A DNA stretch of 64,000 nucleotides from Bacillus_BD sp963787345 (GTDB lineage: Bacteria > Bacillota > Bacilli > Bacillales > Cytobacillaceae), in the NCBI GenBank assembly GCA_963787345.1, contig CAWBCW010000030.1, positions 1 through 64,000 of the forward strand, read 5' to 3'. Made by a program: the position numbers and the translations under genes. The notes under the pieces are model-generated. The model was not told where the DNA came from and did not search any database. It saw only the letters and a program-made list of their open reading frames with translations. Positions 1 through 8,526 of this stretch are shown here, piece after piece; within the stretch, counting starts at the first letter, position 1, and each line of letters opens with the position of its first letter.

Positions 1-60
1 GTCATAATATCAATCTACTCAGAATAATCTATTATAAAGTAACCTATACCGAGTACTACG

Positions 61-84
61 TGCGGAAGTAGTTCAGTGGTAGAA
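61..84 (+). pseudogene. 5' fragment of tRNA-Gly
   Basis: These 24 bases are identical to the first part (acceptor strand and D-arm) of the intact tRNA-Gly that begins at 184, including the T just before it. The copy then diverges and never completes a tRNA: no T-arm or 3' acceptor strand follows. A near-perfect inverted repeat (GATTGA, GACTC, loop GAA, then GAGTC, TCAATC) follows at about 85-111. I read it as a relic of a local duplication or of an insertion at the 5' end of the tRNA gene. Confidence 0.7.
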
Positions 85-183
85 GATTGACCGACTCGAA
101 GAGTCTCAATCTGCAATACAAGACGTAGGCTTTTAGAGCACACGACACTAAACTTACTTCAAAAACTATACCAAATAGTATAT

Positions 184-258
184 GCGGAAGTAGTTCAGTG
201 GTAGAACACCACCTTGCCAAGGTGGGGGTCGCGGGTTCGAATCCCGTCTTCCGCTCCA
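184..258 (+). tRNA. tRNA-Gly (GCC)
   Basis: A full cloverleaf can be drawn. The acceptor stem GCGGAAG pairs with CTTCCGC, the anticodon arm CACCTTGCCAAGGTG presents GCC, and the T-arm contains GGTTCGAATCC. Discriminator T is followed by an encoded CCA (256-258). It is the first complete gene of a four-tRNA cluster. Confidence 0.95.
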
Positions 259-272
259 AGTTGATTTTATAT

Positions 273-344
273 GGCGGCATAGCCAAGTGGTAAGGCCAAG
301 GTCTGCAAAACCTTCATTCACCGGTTCAAATCCGGTTGCCGCCT
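273..344 (+). tRNA. tRNA-Cys (GCA)
   Basis: Acceptor stem GGCGGCA pairs with TGCCGCC. The anticodon loop CTGCAAA gives GCA, and the T-loop contains GGTTCAAATCC. No CCA is encoded after discriminator T. It lies 14 bases after tRNA-Gly in the same cluster. Confidence 0.93.
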
Positions 345-377
345 TCAAATTTATCATTTTTGCTTATATATAGATGT

Positions 378-463
378 GCCGGGGTGGCGGAACTGGCAGA
401 CGCACAGGACTTAAAATCCTGCGGTAGGTGACTACCGTACCGGTTCGATTCCGGTTCTCGGCA
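378..463 (+). tRNA. tRNA-Leu (UAA)
   Basis: Class II tRNA with a long variable arm (GCGGTAGGTGACTACCGT). Acceptor GCCGGGG pairs, with G-T wobbles, with TCTCGGC. The anticodon loop CTTAAAA gives UAA. The 3' CCA is not encoded. Confidence 0.94.
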
Positions 464-483
464 TCTTTAACAAATAGTAACGT

Positions 484-565
484 GCCGGTGTGGCGGAATT
501 GGCAGACGCGCACGACTCAAAATCGTGTTCCGTGAGGAGTGTCGGTTCGATCCCGACCACCGGTA
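484..565 (+). tRNA. tRNA-Leu (CAA)
   Basis: Class II tRNA. Acceptor GCCGGTG pairs with CACCGGT, the anticodon loop CTCAAAA gives CAA, and a variable arm and a GGTTCGATCC T-loop follow. No encoded CCA. It is the last tRNA before a terminator. Confidence 0.94.
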
Positions 566-605
566 TCAACAAATAAGGTTGAACGTTTATAGAACCTTAT
601 TAAAT

Positions 606-641
606 CAAGGCTTTCAGCATTTTGCTGAAGGTCTTTTTTTA
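606..641 (+). terminator. Terminator of tRNA cluster
   Basis: An imperfect hairpin (CTTTCAGCA with TGCTGAAG, loop TTTT) is followed by a run of seven T. It closes the tRNA operon. Confidence 0.8.
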
Positions 642-819
642 TTGTTTAATTAGTACAGCACTTTTTTGAAAGGTCAGATGCGTAGTATCTGATGCAGAGG
701 GACGAAAAGAAATTTGTAAAATTGCCAAAAGTCTGCGATTAGATTCATATATCTATAGGTTTAGTTCAGAATTATGTTAATATAATGAATAGAGATTTGA
801 ATGTTTGGAGGAATGAAAG

Positions 820-882
820 ATGGCTAGAAAAGCAAATAAAGATAATAGGTTAATGGTAAAAGTTTTTCCAAAAGATAAATAA
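820..882 (+). CDS. 20-codon micro-ORF or gene remnant
   Basis: ATG at 820 is preceded by a good GGAGG at 807-811. It opens a lysine-rich 20-codon frame (MARKANKDNR..., ending PKDK) and a TAA. The strong ribosome-binding site suggests this was a translated start. The product is very short, and I recognise no family. It may be a truncated N-terminus left from a longer gene in the accessory patch after the tRNA cluster. Confidence 0.3.
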   Translation: MARKANKDNRLMVKVFPKDK

Positions 883-995
883 TATGATTGCTTACTAGGC
901 GGAACTGACGTATATAAGGAAGCCAAATAATTTATAATCTCAACTTTTGTTGAGGGTTTATTTAGTTTATAAAAACAAAAAATGAGGAATTAATC

Positions 996-1538
996 ATGAA
1001 GAAAAAGATTAAAAAGATCGCTGCTATTACTGGAATTACTTTAGGAATTATAATTGTTGGAAGTATTGTAACGTTCAAGATCATGGAGAACGCAAATGAT
1101 TATGAAGCGAAACAAGCAGCCAGCGAAAACGGAACTATGAAAGAATACAAAGAATCTAAAAAGAACGAAGAACAAACGAAGAAGATAGTTAGTGGATTAG
1201 TTAAAAGTACTGGAATTGAACCTGGCTCAGATGAAGATATGGTTATATTTGCTATGCATAGGATGACTCATCAGAAAATAAAAGCCGAAGATAAATGGGG
1301 AGCTATTCCTATGACTCCAGAAAATATTCAAGAAATTAAAATTGCTTTAGAAAGCACTGACTATCGGAATGGTTCTGCTCTTATGGGTATCATTTCTAAA
1401 TGGGAGCAAGGAGATTTTAATACAGTCGCTCAAGATCACAATTCGTTATGGAGCATGCAAGGTGGTACAATTGGTAAAGCCTATGGAACAATGTCAGCTG
1501 AAGAAGAACGCATATTTATAGAAAATAACTTCAAATAA
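996..1538 (+). CDS. Membrane-anchored or secreted DUF6241-like protein
   Basis: 180 residues. The N-terminus is a basic stretch (MKKKIKKIA) followed by a hydrophobic segment at about residues 8-28, so the protein is exported or anchored by an uncleaved signal. The linker at 30-65 is rich in Lys and Glu. The C-terminal part contains HRMTHQKI, EDKWGAIPMT and a Trp-containing ISKWEQGDF segment. From memory this pattern fits the uncharacterised DUF6241 family of Bacillales; that assignment is tentative and no function is known. GAGGAA lies 8-13 bases before the ATG. It stands alone, with its own terminator, beside a broken GIY-YIG gene, which suggests an accessory locus. Confidence 0.75.
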   Translation: MKKKIKKIAAITGITLGIIIVGSIVTFKIMENANDYEAKQAASENGTMKEYKESKKNEEQTKKIVSGLVKSTGIEPGSDEDMVIFAMHRMTHQKIKAEDKWGAIPMTPENIQEIKIALESTDYRNGSALMGIISKWEQGDFNTVAQDHNSLWSMQGGTIGKAYGTMSAEEERIFIENNFK

Positions 1539-1570
1539 GCCTAGCTTTTAGCCTAGGGCTTATTTTTTTA
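1532..1570 (+). terminator. Terminator after DUF6241-like gene
   Basis: The inverted repeat AATAAGCC ... GGGCTTATT directly overlaps and follows the stop codon and leads into a T-rich run. Confidence 0.75.
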
Positions 1571-1635
1571 TTTTTTATAAAAGTTTAACTTTATGCTTTA
1601 TAAATCTAAATCATACGATAGAAATACTATGAGGT

Positions 1636-1913
1636 GATTATGAGTACTACATCTATCTTTGGTTCAACATACTAACGAATGAAGTATTCTATGTAGGAAT
1701 GGGAACAGGAGACAGACGATTTCAGACAAAACAAAGAAGTTTGTGTATTATGAAGACAATAATTATGCTGTTAGATTAGTACGAACAGGGTTGACTGAGG
1801 ATGAAGCAAGGCAACTTGAAAGAGAGTATATTGCTGAACTTAATCCTTGTTGGAATCAAATAAAGAGCAGAGAACGTACTAATAGAGGCCATGTGATGCT
1901 AAAAAGTGATTGA
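1636..1913 (+). pseudogene. Broken GIY-YIG nuclease-like gene
   Basis: The first frame reads YEYYIYLWFN ... FYVGMGTGDRRF, which fits the start of a GIY-YIG domain (here YIYL and YVG). No start codon is in frame. Near 1715-1730 the homology moves to another frame, which continues FVYYEDNNYAVRL ... EARQLEREYIAELNP to a TGA at 1911. The Glu in LEREYI is where the family's catalytic Glu would lie. A frameshift and a missing start mean no intact product. Such domains are common in homing endonucleases and phage genes. Confidence 0.65.
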
Positions 1914-2148
1914 TCTTGATATGTATTATTTTCTTTGGCCAAGGAATTTCTCCTTCTCTACTTAAAATAGTTACGGATAATACTATAACTCTAATTCTAT
2001 TAAATGGGAAGATCTGAAAGAATACTAAGGGAAAACGTTATTCACTTTTAAAGGTTTAAGGGCTTTAAGGCGAAGGAAAAAGGAGAACCTATCAGCATAA
2101 TGACTGAGGAGTCTCCCTTTTCGAACTTTTTGTTGCTGCTCTGTACTC

Positions 2149-3336
2149 TTATAGCGGTAGAGGATCCATGCTTTGATCATTTGGTGTTAAATCGATTCCA
2201 TAATCTTTGGCAAAAACCATATACGTGTCAACTAATACATTTTCTGTGTTTTCGTCTAATGTGAATACTCTGGCCCCACGAAGTTTGTTCTTATCTGTTC
2301 CTGAAAGACCGTAAGTACCAAAACCAGCACTTCCTGCGTATCCAAGTAATACACCATAGTAGTTTCCATGATAGGTATTAATATGATCGTGTCCACAGAA
2401 AACTCCTTTAACATCACCGCGATCTAATATTGCAGAAAATATACCACTATTAATAGGTCCTGGACATTCATCTTCATTTCTCTCACCGACAATTTGATGC
2501 TTTTGAACGGCACGTTCATGAGCAGCAGCAGACCTGTCATCGACACTTGAGAACCACATAAAACGATGCTCCCATAGTGGAATGTGCATGAACATTAAAG
2601 CAGGAATTTTACGGCGATATCGCTTTTCAATTTCTTCAGATGTTTCGTAATACCACTTCACCTGATTTCCACGTATCCAATCCCATGTTGGGTAGCCTTT
2701 AAAGTCTTGTCCTGCAATTTGGGAAGGAGCATACCGACCGCTGTCTAGTAACCAAATATTGAATGCAGGTCTATTTCCTTTAGATTGATGAATTAGAATA
2801 TTGCTATTCCCTGTTCCTGTAATTCCCCTTTCACTAGGCTTATTTAAGTTATGTGGATAAGACATATAGAATTTAAGCATGGCTTCTTCATCGAGGCCAC
2901 TCTTAGCTGTTGAATCTTCATCATGATTTCCAAAGGTAATCGCCCAGTAAATGCCTCTCTTTTCCATAGGTTGTGCAAGATTATTAAGAGCTTGTTTATT
3001 TTCTAGTGGAGAATCTACACCAGAAGCAATATTATCACCATTTAGGACAACAAAGTCTGGCTTTTCAGCATCTAGTACTTTTTCCATCAGTTCAATGGTT
3101 CTGCGGTCAATTCTTTCATCATCTTGGGTGTCATTAAACTGTACAATTTTAAATTTTCCATCCTGATTAAAAGATAATTTTCTCTCATAATTGGCTTTCG
3201 CAGAGGCAGTTGGGGTCTCCATACCTAATAAACCTTCAGGAAGCCCAGTTGCACCAAGGGTTAAAGCAAGTGTACTAACACCGCCAACTTTAAGAAACTT
3301 TCGTCTGTCAATCCCTTTTTCGTCAAAATTGCTCAT
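2149..3336 (-). CDS. Tat-exported calcineurin-like metallophosphoesterase
   Basis: About 395 residues. A twin-arginine signal (DRRKFLKVGG followed by a hydrophobic stretch and an Ala-rich cleavage region near residue 45) indicates export of a folded protein. The phosphoesterase core shows FNDTQ, VLNGDNI, FGNHDED, an HIPLWEH block and CGHDHINTYHGN, the usual metal-binding motifs of the calcineurin-like superfamily. The substrate cannot be read from sequence. I start at the ATG at 3336 rather than the upstream in-frame ATG at 3351, because GGAGG lies at the right distance only for 3336. It appears to be a single-gene unit. Confidence 0.88.
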   Translation of the reverse strand: MSNFDEKGIDRRKFLKVGGVSTLALTLGATGLPEGLLGMETPTASAKANYERKLSFNQDGKFKIVQFNDTQDDERIDRRTIELMEKVLDAEKPDFVVLNGDNIASGVDSPLENKQALNNLAQPMEKRGIYWAITFGNHDEDSTAKSGLDEEAMLKFYMSYPHNLNKPSERGITGTGNSNILIHQSKGNRPAFNIWLLDSGRYAPSQIAGQDFKGYPTWDWIRGNQVKWYYETSEEIEKRYRRKIPALMFMHIPLWEHRFMWFSSVDDRSAAAHERAVQKHQIVGERNEDECPGPINSGIFSAILDRGDVKGVFCGHDHINTYHGNYYGVLLGYAGSAGFGTYGLSGTDKNKLRGARVFTLDENTENVLVDTYMVFAKDYGIDLTPNDQSMDPLPL

Positions 3337-3351
3337 TCTTCCATCCTCCAT

Positions 3352-3797
3352 TCATATCATCAATATTTGATCCGACCCTTTTAATATAAATCGACAATGA
3401 TAAATAGAGGTGACGAAATAGTGAAAAAAATGTTAATATGTGTCAATATTTTGTTATAAGATATTAAGGAAATTCTATGTTTATCGCAGGACTTTAGGGT
3501 TAGTGATTAATTAAAGTTATTTGTCAAACTTGGTTAGTAAAGGTAGGTTGGCCTTACAAGTGTAAGAGTTTCCGTCTGGAGTATAGGATGTATTATAGAT
3601 TGTTATTATCTACCTATTTTATTATTTATTACTAATATTAATTGTAATAATTTACAGGAGTTTCCTCTCATTTTTATTTGCAATTTCTGTGAGGTGGCAG
3701 CATCCGTAAAATAGAAAATAATTAGGATATTTATTGAATCCATAAGCTAATCCATTCTATATGATAGAATATGAAATAATAAATTAAAAAACTAGAG
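3352..3797. other. AT-rich intergenic stretch, no gene seen
   Basis: About 445 bases between two divergent genes. It is strongly AT-rich with many stops in all frames. I see no RNA gene, repeat copy or convincing operator. Promoters for both flanking genes should lie here. Confidence 0.5.
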
Positions 3798-3821
3798 ATG
3801 AACATAATGATGGAGGCTATT

Positions 3822-4457
3822 TTGAAGAAAAGAAAAGGGATTATTGGCATCGGTATCGTATTGGTTATGGGAGTGGTATTCATGGTCCTTCGTTTTGGGG
3901 GAGAATGGTTAGTCGAAGAAGATAATATCGATGAAATTGATCAGGCGGTAATTGTTCTTCTTATGGGGAGTGTCGGTGATCGTGCACTTGGGGCCGTTGA
4001 TCTCTATGACCAGGGAAGGGCAAAAAGCATTGTTATGGTGCGATCTCATTTGTCAGGATATGAGAAGCTGCAGGAAAAAGGAATCACCATCGCAGGGGAT
4101 GCGGATAACAGTCAGATTGTATTGGTCGGGTCTGGAATACCCCAAGAAGATATTACGATTATTCCTGGAAATGCTCAAAGTACGCAAGATGAGGCCGTTG
4201 CGATTAAACAGTATTTAAACAATAAACCGGATGTGGATACGATTCTTCTTGTTACATCTAAATTTCACTCCCACCGATCAGAACTTATTTTTAAAAAGGC
4301 GTTGGCTAATTTAGATGTTGAAATCTATTCTGCACCAACCCCCTATGATCCTTTCCAAGCAAGGGGCTGGTACAAGGATCGAGAGGATATTCAAAGGGTT
4401 ATAACGGAATATATTAAACTTGCCAATTACTTTGTATTTGAACAGTGGTCGCTGTGA
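3822..4457 (+). CDS. YdcF-like (DUF218) membrane-anchored protein
   Basis: About 211 residues. One N-terminal transmembrane segment (residues 5-25, IIGIGIVLVMGVVFMV) is followed by a soluble DUF218/YdcF domain. Family features include AVIVLLMGSVGDRALGA, GNAQSTQDEA and LLVTSKFHSHRS, with the conserved Ser-Thr-x-x-Glu and His-x-x-Arg type motifs. YdcF-like proteins are linked to envelope or polysaccharide metabolism and the exact role is unknown. TTG at 3822 is chosen because GGAGG at 3812-3816 sits 5 bases before it. An in-frame ATG at 3798 has no ribosome-binding site but cannot be excluded. Confidence 0.82.
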   Translation: MKKRKGIIGIGIVLVMGVVFMVLRFGGEWLVEEDNIDEIDQAVIVLLMGSVGDRALGAVDLYDQGRAKSIVMVRSHLSGYEKLQEKGITIAGDADNSQIVLVGSGIPQEDITIIPGNAQSTQDEAVAIKQYLNNKPDVDTILLVTSKFHSHRSELIFKKALANLDVEIYSAPTPYDPFQARGWYKDREDIQRVITEYIKLANYFVFEQWSL

Positions 4458-4581
4458 TTACTCAAAAAAATATCGAGGTGGGGAAAATCGTAGAGTTTTA
4501 TTCAGCCTAGAGGTTGATTGATGGTCTCACAAACTTTGTTACTATTAATAGATAACTAAAGATAAAAATGGGGAATGATGG

Positions 4582-5025
4582 ATGAAAGAGATTATATTAA
4601 TCGTAGCAGAAATCATTAACACAATGCATGACGTTATTCTAGATTTAAGCGTATTTTTAGGATTAGATGTAACGGATAAGGATTTGCATCTATGGATTAT
4701 GGGGATAATTGGAATTTTTATTTTTGGCTGTACGCACGTATTCTTTAAATATCTTTCAAAATATGGAATTATGGCTATTTCCTTTGTCTATTCCTTTACG
4801 GTAATGGTTGTGATTGTCTTTGCCATTGAGATCCAGCAGCAATTAACAGGGCGTGGTCAAATGGAATTTAATGATGCTGTAATGGGTCTATGGGGATTTC
4901 TGCTATTCTTTGCCGCTTTTCTTTTATTAAGACTGATCCATAAAGGGGTTCTATTCTTGATGAAGAGAAAAAATGGGAAAGCTGCTAAGCGAGAGTTTCG
5001 ATCTAATTCAAGTAAACGGTTATAA
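4582..5025 (+). CDS. Multi-pass membrane protein of unknown function
   Basis: 147 residues with about four hydrophobic segments (roughly 12-28, 38-55, 65-84 and 100-120) and a basic C-terminal tail (KRKNGKAAKREFRSNSSKRL). The start is preceded by GGGGA at a 7-base spacing. I recognise no named family. It is convergent with the psiE-like gene downstream, from which a terminator separates it. Confidence 0.75.
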   Translation: MKEIILIVAEIINTMHDVILDLSVFLGLDVTDKDLHLWIMGIIGIFIFGCTHVFFKYLSKYGIMAISFVYSFTVMVVIVFAIEIQQQLTGRGQMEFNDAVMGLWGFLLFFAAFLLLRLIHKGVLFLMKRKNGKAAKREFRSNSSKRL

Positions 5026-5051
5026 ACGACATTTAGCTCAATACAAACTTT

Positions 5052-5094
5052 TGGTCAGTCCTTACAGCAAAGGGGACTGACCTTTTTTTATATA
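5052..5094 (+). terminator. Strong rho-independent terminator
   Basis: GGTCAGTCC and GGACTGACC pair around a 12-base loop, followed by TTTTTTT. It ends the preceding membrane-protein gene. Confidence 0.88.
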
Positions 5095-5112
5095 ATTTTG
5101 CGCAGCACCTAA

Positions 5113-5568
5113 CTAATTATCGTTTCCTTGTTTGAAAAACCAGCGGCTTTCGGGCCTTTCGCGCGGTGTTAAGTTCATAATGAAATATCCGATAATCAGA
5201 ATTAGAATAACAACAGCAAAAAGAACGGTACTGATTGGGTCAGAATGCTCTACAATAATTAAACGAATCATTGCGGTGATGCCGATATAGATGAAATAGC
5301 GAAGTGGGAAATGATAATGTTCTTTGAAATATTTCACTATCATAGTGATGAACTCGAAATACAAAAAGAAAATAAGGATGCTTTCAAGAAAAAGTTTGTA
5401 ATTACTGGCCTCGCCTTGAAATAGATAGCCGGCAAAGATGATCAATTCTCTCACTAATAAAAGTGAGAGAATGATCGCCAAGAACACGAGAGTTGTGTTC
5501 AAAATAACTTGAAGAACCTTTGGAATAAGGTCGATGATCGTTGTAAAATCCTTTTTTGTCTTTGGCAT
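5113..5568 (-). CDS. psiE: PsiE family protein (phosphate-starvation-inducible type)
   Basis: 151 residues with four transmembrane helices (about 20-45, 60-80, 88-106 and 115-133), a charged N-terminus and a PRERPE tail. Length, helix pattern and the central FFLYFEFITMIVKYFKEHYHFPLRYFIYIGITAMIR block fit the PsiE family. In E. coli psiE responds to phosphate and carbon starvation, but its molecular function is unknown. AAGGGA precedes the ATG. A second frame covering its N-terminal part is only a shadow. Confidence 0.85.
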   Translation of the reverse strand: MPKTKKDFTTIIDLIPKVLQVILNTTLVFLAIILSLLLVRELIIFAGYLFQGEASNYKLFLESILIFFLYFEFITMIVKYFKEHYHFPLRYFIYIGITAMIRLIIVEHSDPISTVLFAVVILILIIGYFIMNLTPRERPESRWFFKQGNDN

Positions 5569-5705
5569 TTTTAATTCCCTTCAAATCTAAAATAATGACG
5601 ATATTAGTAACCGTATCTAAAATATAGTTTTACATAATAGAGGTAAAAATTCTACGTATTTTAAGGTATCGCCTCGTACGCTTAAAAAAGCGCAGCGTCT
5701 TTTAT

Positions 5706-7799
5706 CTATGGGACTACGATAAACTTGTCCCAGAAATCTTCTGGTGCGAGAGGAGGACTATAGAGAAATCCTTGTACATGAGTGCACTGCTTCTTTCGTA
5801 AAAGATTTTCCTGCTCCTGCGTTTCAACTCCTTCCGCAATGACATCAAGCTGTAAATGGTGGGCCATTGAAATGATGGTCGTTACAATGGCATCGTCCTG
5901 TTTATTTCCCGTAAGATCCTTAATAAACGAACGATCTATTTTCAGCCGATCGAATGGAAGGTGTTTTAAGTAACTGAGGGATGAATAGCCTGTTCCAAAG
6001 TCATCAATGGCGATTTTACATCCTAATTGTTTGAGCGCTCCTATCGTTTCTGATGCATGCTCCATATTCATCATCATACTTTCTGTAATCTCAAGTTCCA
6101 AATATTCGGAAGGCAATTTTGTTTCGGCAAGAATTCCTTTTACCGTGTCAATTAAGTCTTCTGAGAAAAATTGACGAGAGGACAGGTTTACGCCAATGGT
6201 CAGAAATGGGAGACCATCATCATGCCAGTCTTTTAATTGGTTGCATGCCGTCCGAAGCACCCATTCACCAATTGGGATAATAAGGCCTGTCTTTTCAGCG
6301 ATCGGGATAAATTGAGCCGGTGAAATCGGACCATATTTTGAATGCTGCCAGCGTAAGAGTGCTTCTACCCCATGAATTTGGCCAGTTGCAATATTGACTT
6401 GTGGTTGATAGACAAGGTGAAGCTCATTTTTTTGTAAAGCATAGTGTAGATCGTTCTCAAGAACAAGGCGTTCGAGTGCTTTTCCACCCATGCAAGGCTT
6501 AAACAATTTAAAAGGAACTTGCTGCTGTACGGCTTCCATAAGTGCGGTGTTTGCCTGTTTTAAAAGCTCGTCTTCGTTATTTCCTTGAGCCGGATACAAA
6601 GAGCCGCCGATTGTCACTGATACTTTTAAGAGTAAATGTTTTATTTGCATCGATTGATTGATTTGTTCTTGAATCAGTTTACAAAAAGCAGAAAACTCAT
6701 CTTCCTGTTCCATGTCAGGGTAAACAATGATAAATTCATCTCCGGTTAGACGCCCGACAAATGCATGAGTCGGGGCATTTTCTTTTAGCCGATCTGCGAC
6801 GGCTTTCAATATTAAATCCCCATAGGCATGGCCAAGTGCTTCATTAAAATGTTTAAACCGGTTGATATCAAGGATTAGAAATGCTAATGGTCTTTGTCTG
6901 AATAAATTCGGTATTTGTTTTTCTTTTAAATAACGAAGATTGGGTAGTTCTGTTAAATCATCATAAAAGGCTAAGTGCTCAATTTTTTCCTTATCCTTTT
7001 TCTGGTTTTCCTTCATTATATTGAAATTCATAACGAGTTCACCGGTTTCATCTTGACTCGTTGTTTTGATTACATCTTGTGTGTAATCACCATTTGCTAG
7101 TAACTTTGCTTGGCCGGCTACTTGAAGAATCGGTTGTGATAGCCTTTTTGAAAACCAGAGGATGACAATGATACCAGCAAACATTGAGAGTCCAAGAGTA
7201 ATTAACAACACATACAATAAGCGATGGGCTCCCTCATTAAAATCGGGTAAATAGGCACCAGCACAGACAATCCAATTCCAATTTGGATCTTTTTCCGCAT
7301 ATGTTATTTTGGGTACATTCACGTTCGGGTTATCGGGTAATGGCCATTCATAGACGACAAACCCGCCACCATTACTGGCCGTTTTCACAATTTCTTGTGT
7401 CGAGTAGACTCCATCGGTTGTTCTCGTGTTCCAAACATTTTGGCCTTCAAAGTTTGGGTGGGCGAGTTCGACGCCTTCAGAATTGATAATAAAAATAAAG
7501 CCGTTTTCCCCTAAGTTAAGGTCCGGATTAATGGGGCGGTTCCCCATTGTATCTTTTTCTCCCAATATCGCTATTTTTACATTTTCTTGTGCTTCAGATA
7601 GGGAGACATTTCCCGCTTGTACTTGTTTATCCAACACATCAATCATTTCAATCGTTAATCTAACATTGGTCTGCAAGCCCTCAGACCCTAATTCATTTAA
7701 ACTATTCGTGGATGACTGATAGCCAATGATTCCAATTAATAGACTTGGTATAGAAAGAAAGAGTAAAGACATAATAATCAATTTTTTACGTATAGACAT
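5706..7799 (-). CDS. Cache-HAMP-GGDEF-EAL cyclic-di-GMP signalling protein
   Basis: 697 residues. Two membrane segments (about 8-28 and 195-216) bracket an extracytoplasmic Cache sensor (GFIFIINSEG ... NWNWIVCAGAYLPDF). A HAMP linker (about 215-265), a GGDEF domain (about 270-425) and an EAL domain (about 440-690) follow. The cyclase signature reads TGDEF instead of GGDEF, so synthesis may be weak or lost. The EAL domain keeps EALLRW, NLSSRQF, EITES, IDDFGTGYSSLSYLK, LKIDRSF and AEGVET, so hydrolysis of cyclic di-GMP is the likely activity. It is a single gene with no cognate neighbour. Confidence 0.92.
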   Translation of the reverse strand: MSIRKKLIIMSLLFLSIPSLLIGIIGYQSSTNSLNELGSEGLQTNVRLTIEMIDVLDKQVQAGNVSLSEAQENVKIAILGEKDTMGNRPINPDLNLGENGFIFIINSEGVELAHPNFEGQNVWNTRTTDGVYSTQEIVKTASNGGGFVVYEWPLPDNPNVNVPKITYAEKDPNWNWIVCAGAYLPDFNEGAHRLLYVLLITLGLSMFAGIIVILWFSKRLSQPILQVAGQAKLLANGDYTQDVIKTTSQDETGELVMNFNIMKENQKKDKEKIEHLAFYDDLTELPNLRYLKEKQIPNLFRQRPLAFLILDINRFKHFNEALGHAYGDLILKAVADRLKENAPTHAFVGRLTGDEFIIVYPDMEQEDEFSAFCKLIQEQINQSMQIKHLLLKVSVTIGGSLYPAQGNNEDELLKQANTALMEAVQQQVPFKLFKPCMGGKALERLVLENDLHYALQKNELHLVYQPQVNIATGQIHGVEALLRWQHSKYGPISPAQFIPIAEKTGLIIPIGEWVLRTACNQLKDWHDDGLPFLTIGVNLSSRQFFSEDLIDTVKGILAETKLPSEYLELEITESMMMNMEHASETIGALKQLGCKIAIDDFGTGYSSLSYLKHLPFDRLKIDRSFIKDLTGNKQDDAIVTTIISMAHHLQLDVIAEGVETQEQENLLRKKQCTHVQGFLYSPPLAPEDFWDKFIVVP

Positions 7800-8075
7800 T
7801 GTTACAGCCCCTTAAATGCCTTTTGTTTACTCATAATCAACTTTGCTGAAGGAAGTTAAATTGTACCATTCAACTATTATAGTACAATATTAATAAAAAC
7901 AATGACATAAAAAGTTCCGAAATTTTCCCAAAAATGACGAAGTTGTCCAAGTCTGATTTTATTAAGTTTGGATAATTAATAGGGAGGCCTTTGTATATTC
8001 TGGAAATTATAAATAGAAGACTATACTTAGATAAGAAAATCGGATTGCCCTTTACTAAGGAAGAAGTGTTTGAAA

Positions 8076-8332
8076 ATGTCAGTAATGAGAATAGGAAGAG
8101 CTGAACTAAGAGTACTAGATCTTGAACAATCAATTAACTATTATACAAGCCCTATAGGATTAGAATTAGTAGGAAGAAGTGAAAGAGGAGTGTGTGGGAT
8201 GAATTTGATCAACATAGTCTTATTTTGCAAGAGGCTTGAATCCTCATCGTGTTCTATGTTTATGCACTAGATGTGGTTGGACTTGAGTATACGGAACGGA
8301 GAGATGGACGGGAATATTCCATCGATGTATAG
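8076..8332 (+). pseudogene. Decayed VOC-family (catechol 2,3-dioxygenase-like) gene
   Basis: The start reads MSVMRIGRAELRVLDLEQSI then NYYTSPIGLELVGR, the typical N-terminus of extradiol dioxygenase/glyoxalase-fold proteins. Around 8190 the homology moves to a second frame giving WDEFDQHSLILQEA, where the His-containing segment is expected. A TGA follows, then a short tail with GLEYTERRDGREYSIDV. The middle of the protein (over 150 residues in intact homologues) is missing. The gene therefore has a frameshift, a stop and an internal deletion. Confidence 0.75.
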
Positions 8333-8526
8333 GCAGATCATATCGTTGATTTTCTTATTGGCCTTTACACATACTTTCTTATGATAAGAGAATGATAGCA
8401 TTGGTAATTAAATGAAAAAGAATATTAAAAGGGATATTTAGAGTTTATTATTTGCAATTAACTATTACTTCGAATAAAATTATCTTTAGTTAAGAGTAAA
8501 ATGCATATAGAAAAGGATGAGTGAAA

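Noticed and set aside
56..357. Two minus-strand open frames across the tRNA cluster
   Set aside because: They are antisense to tRNA-Gly and tRNA-Cys; the translated GFEP and RRDSNPR words are the usual artefact of reading tRNA T-arms.
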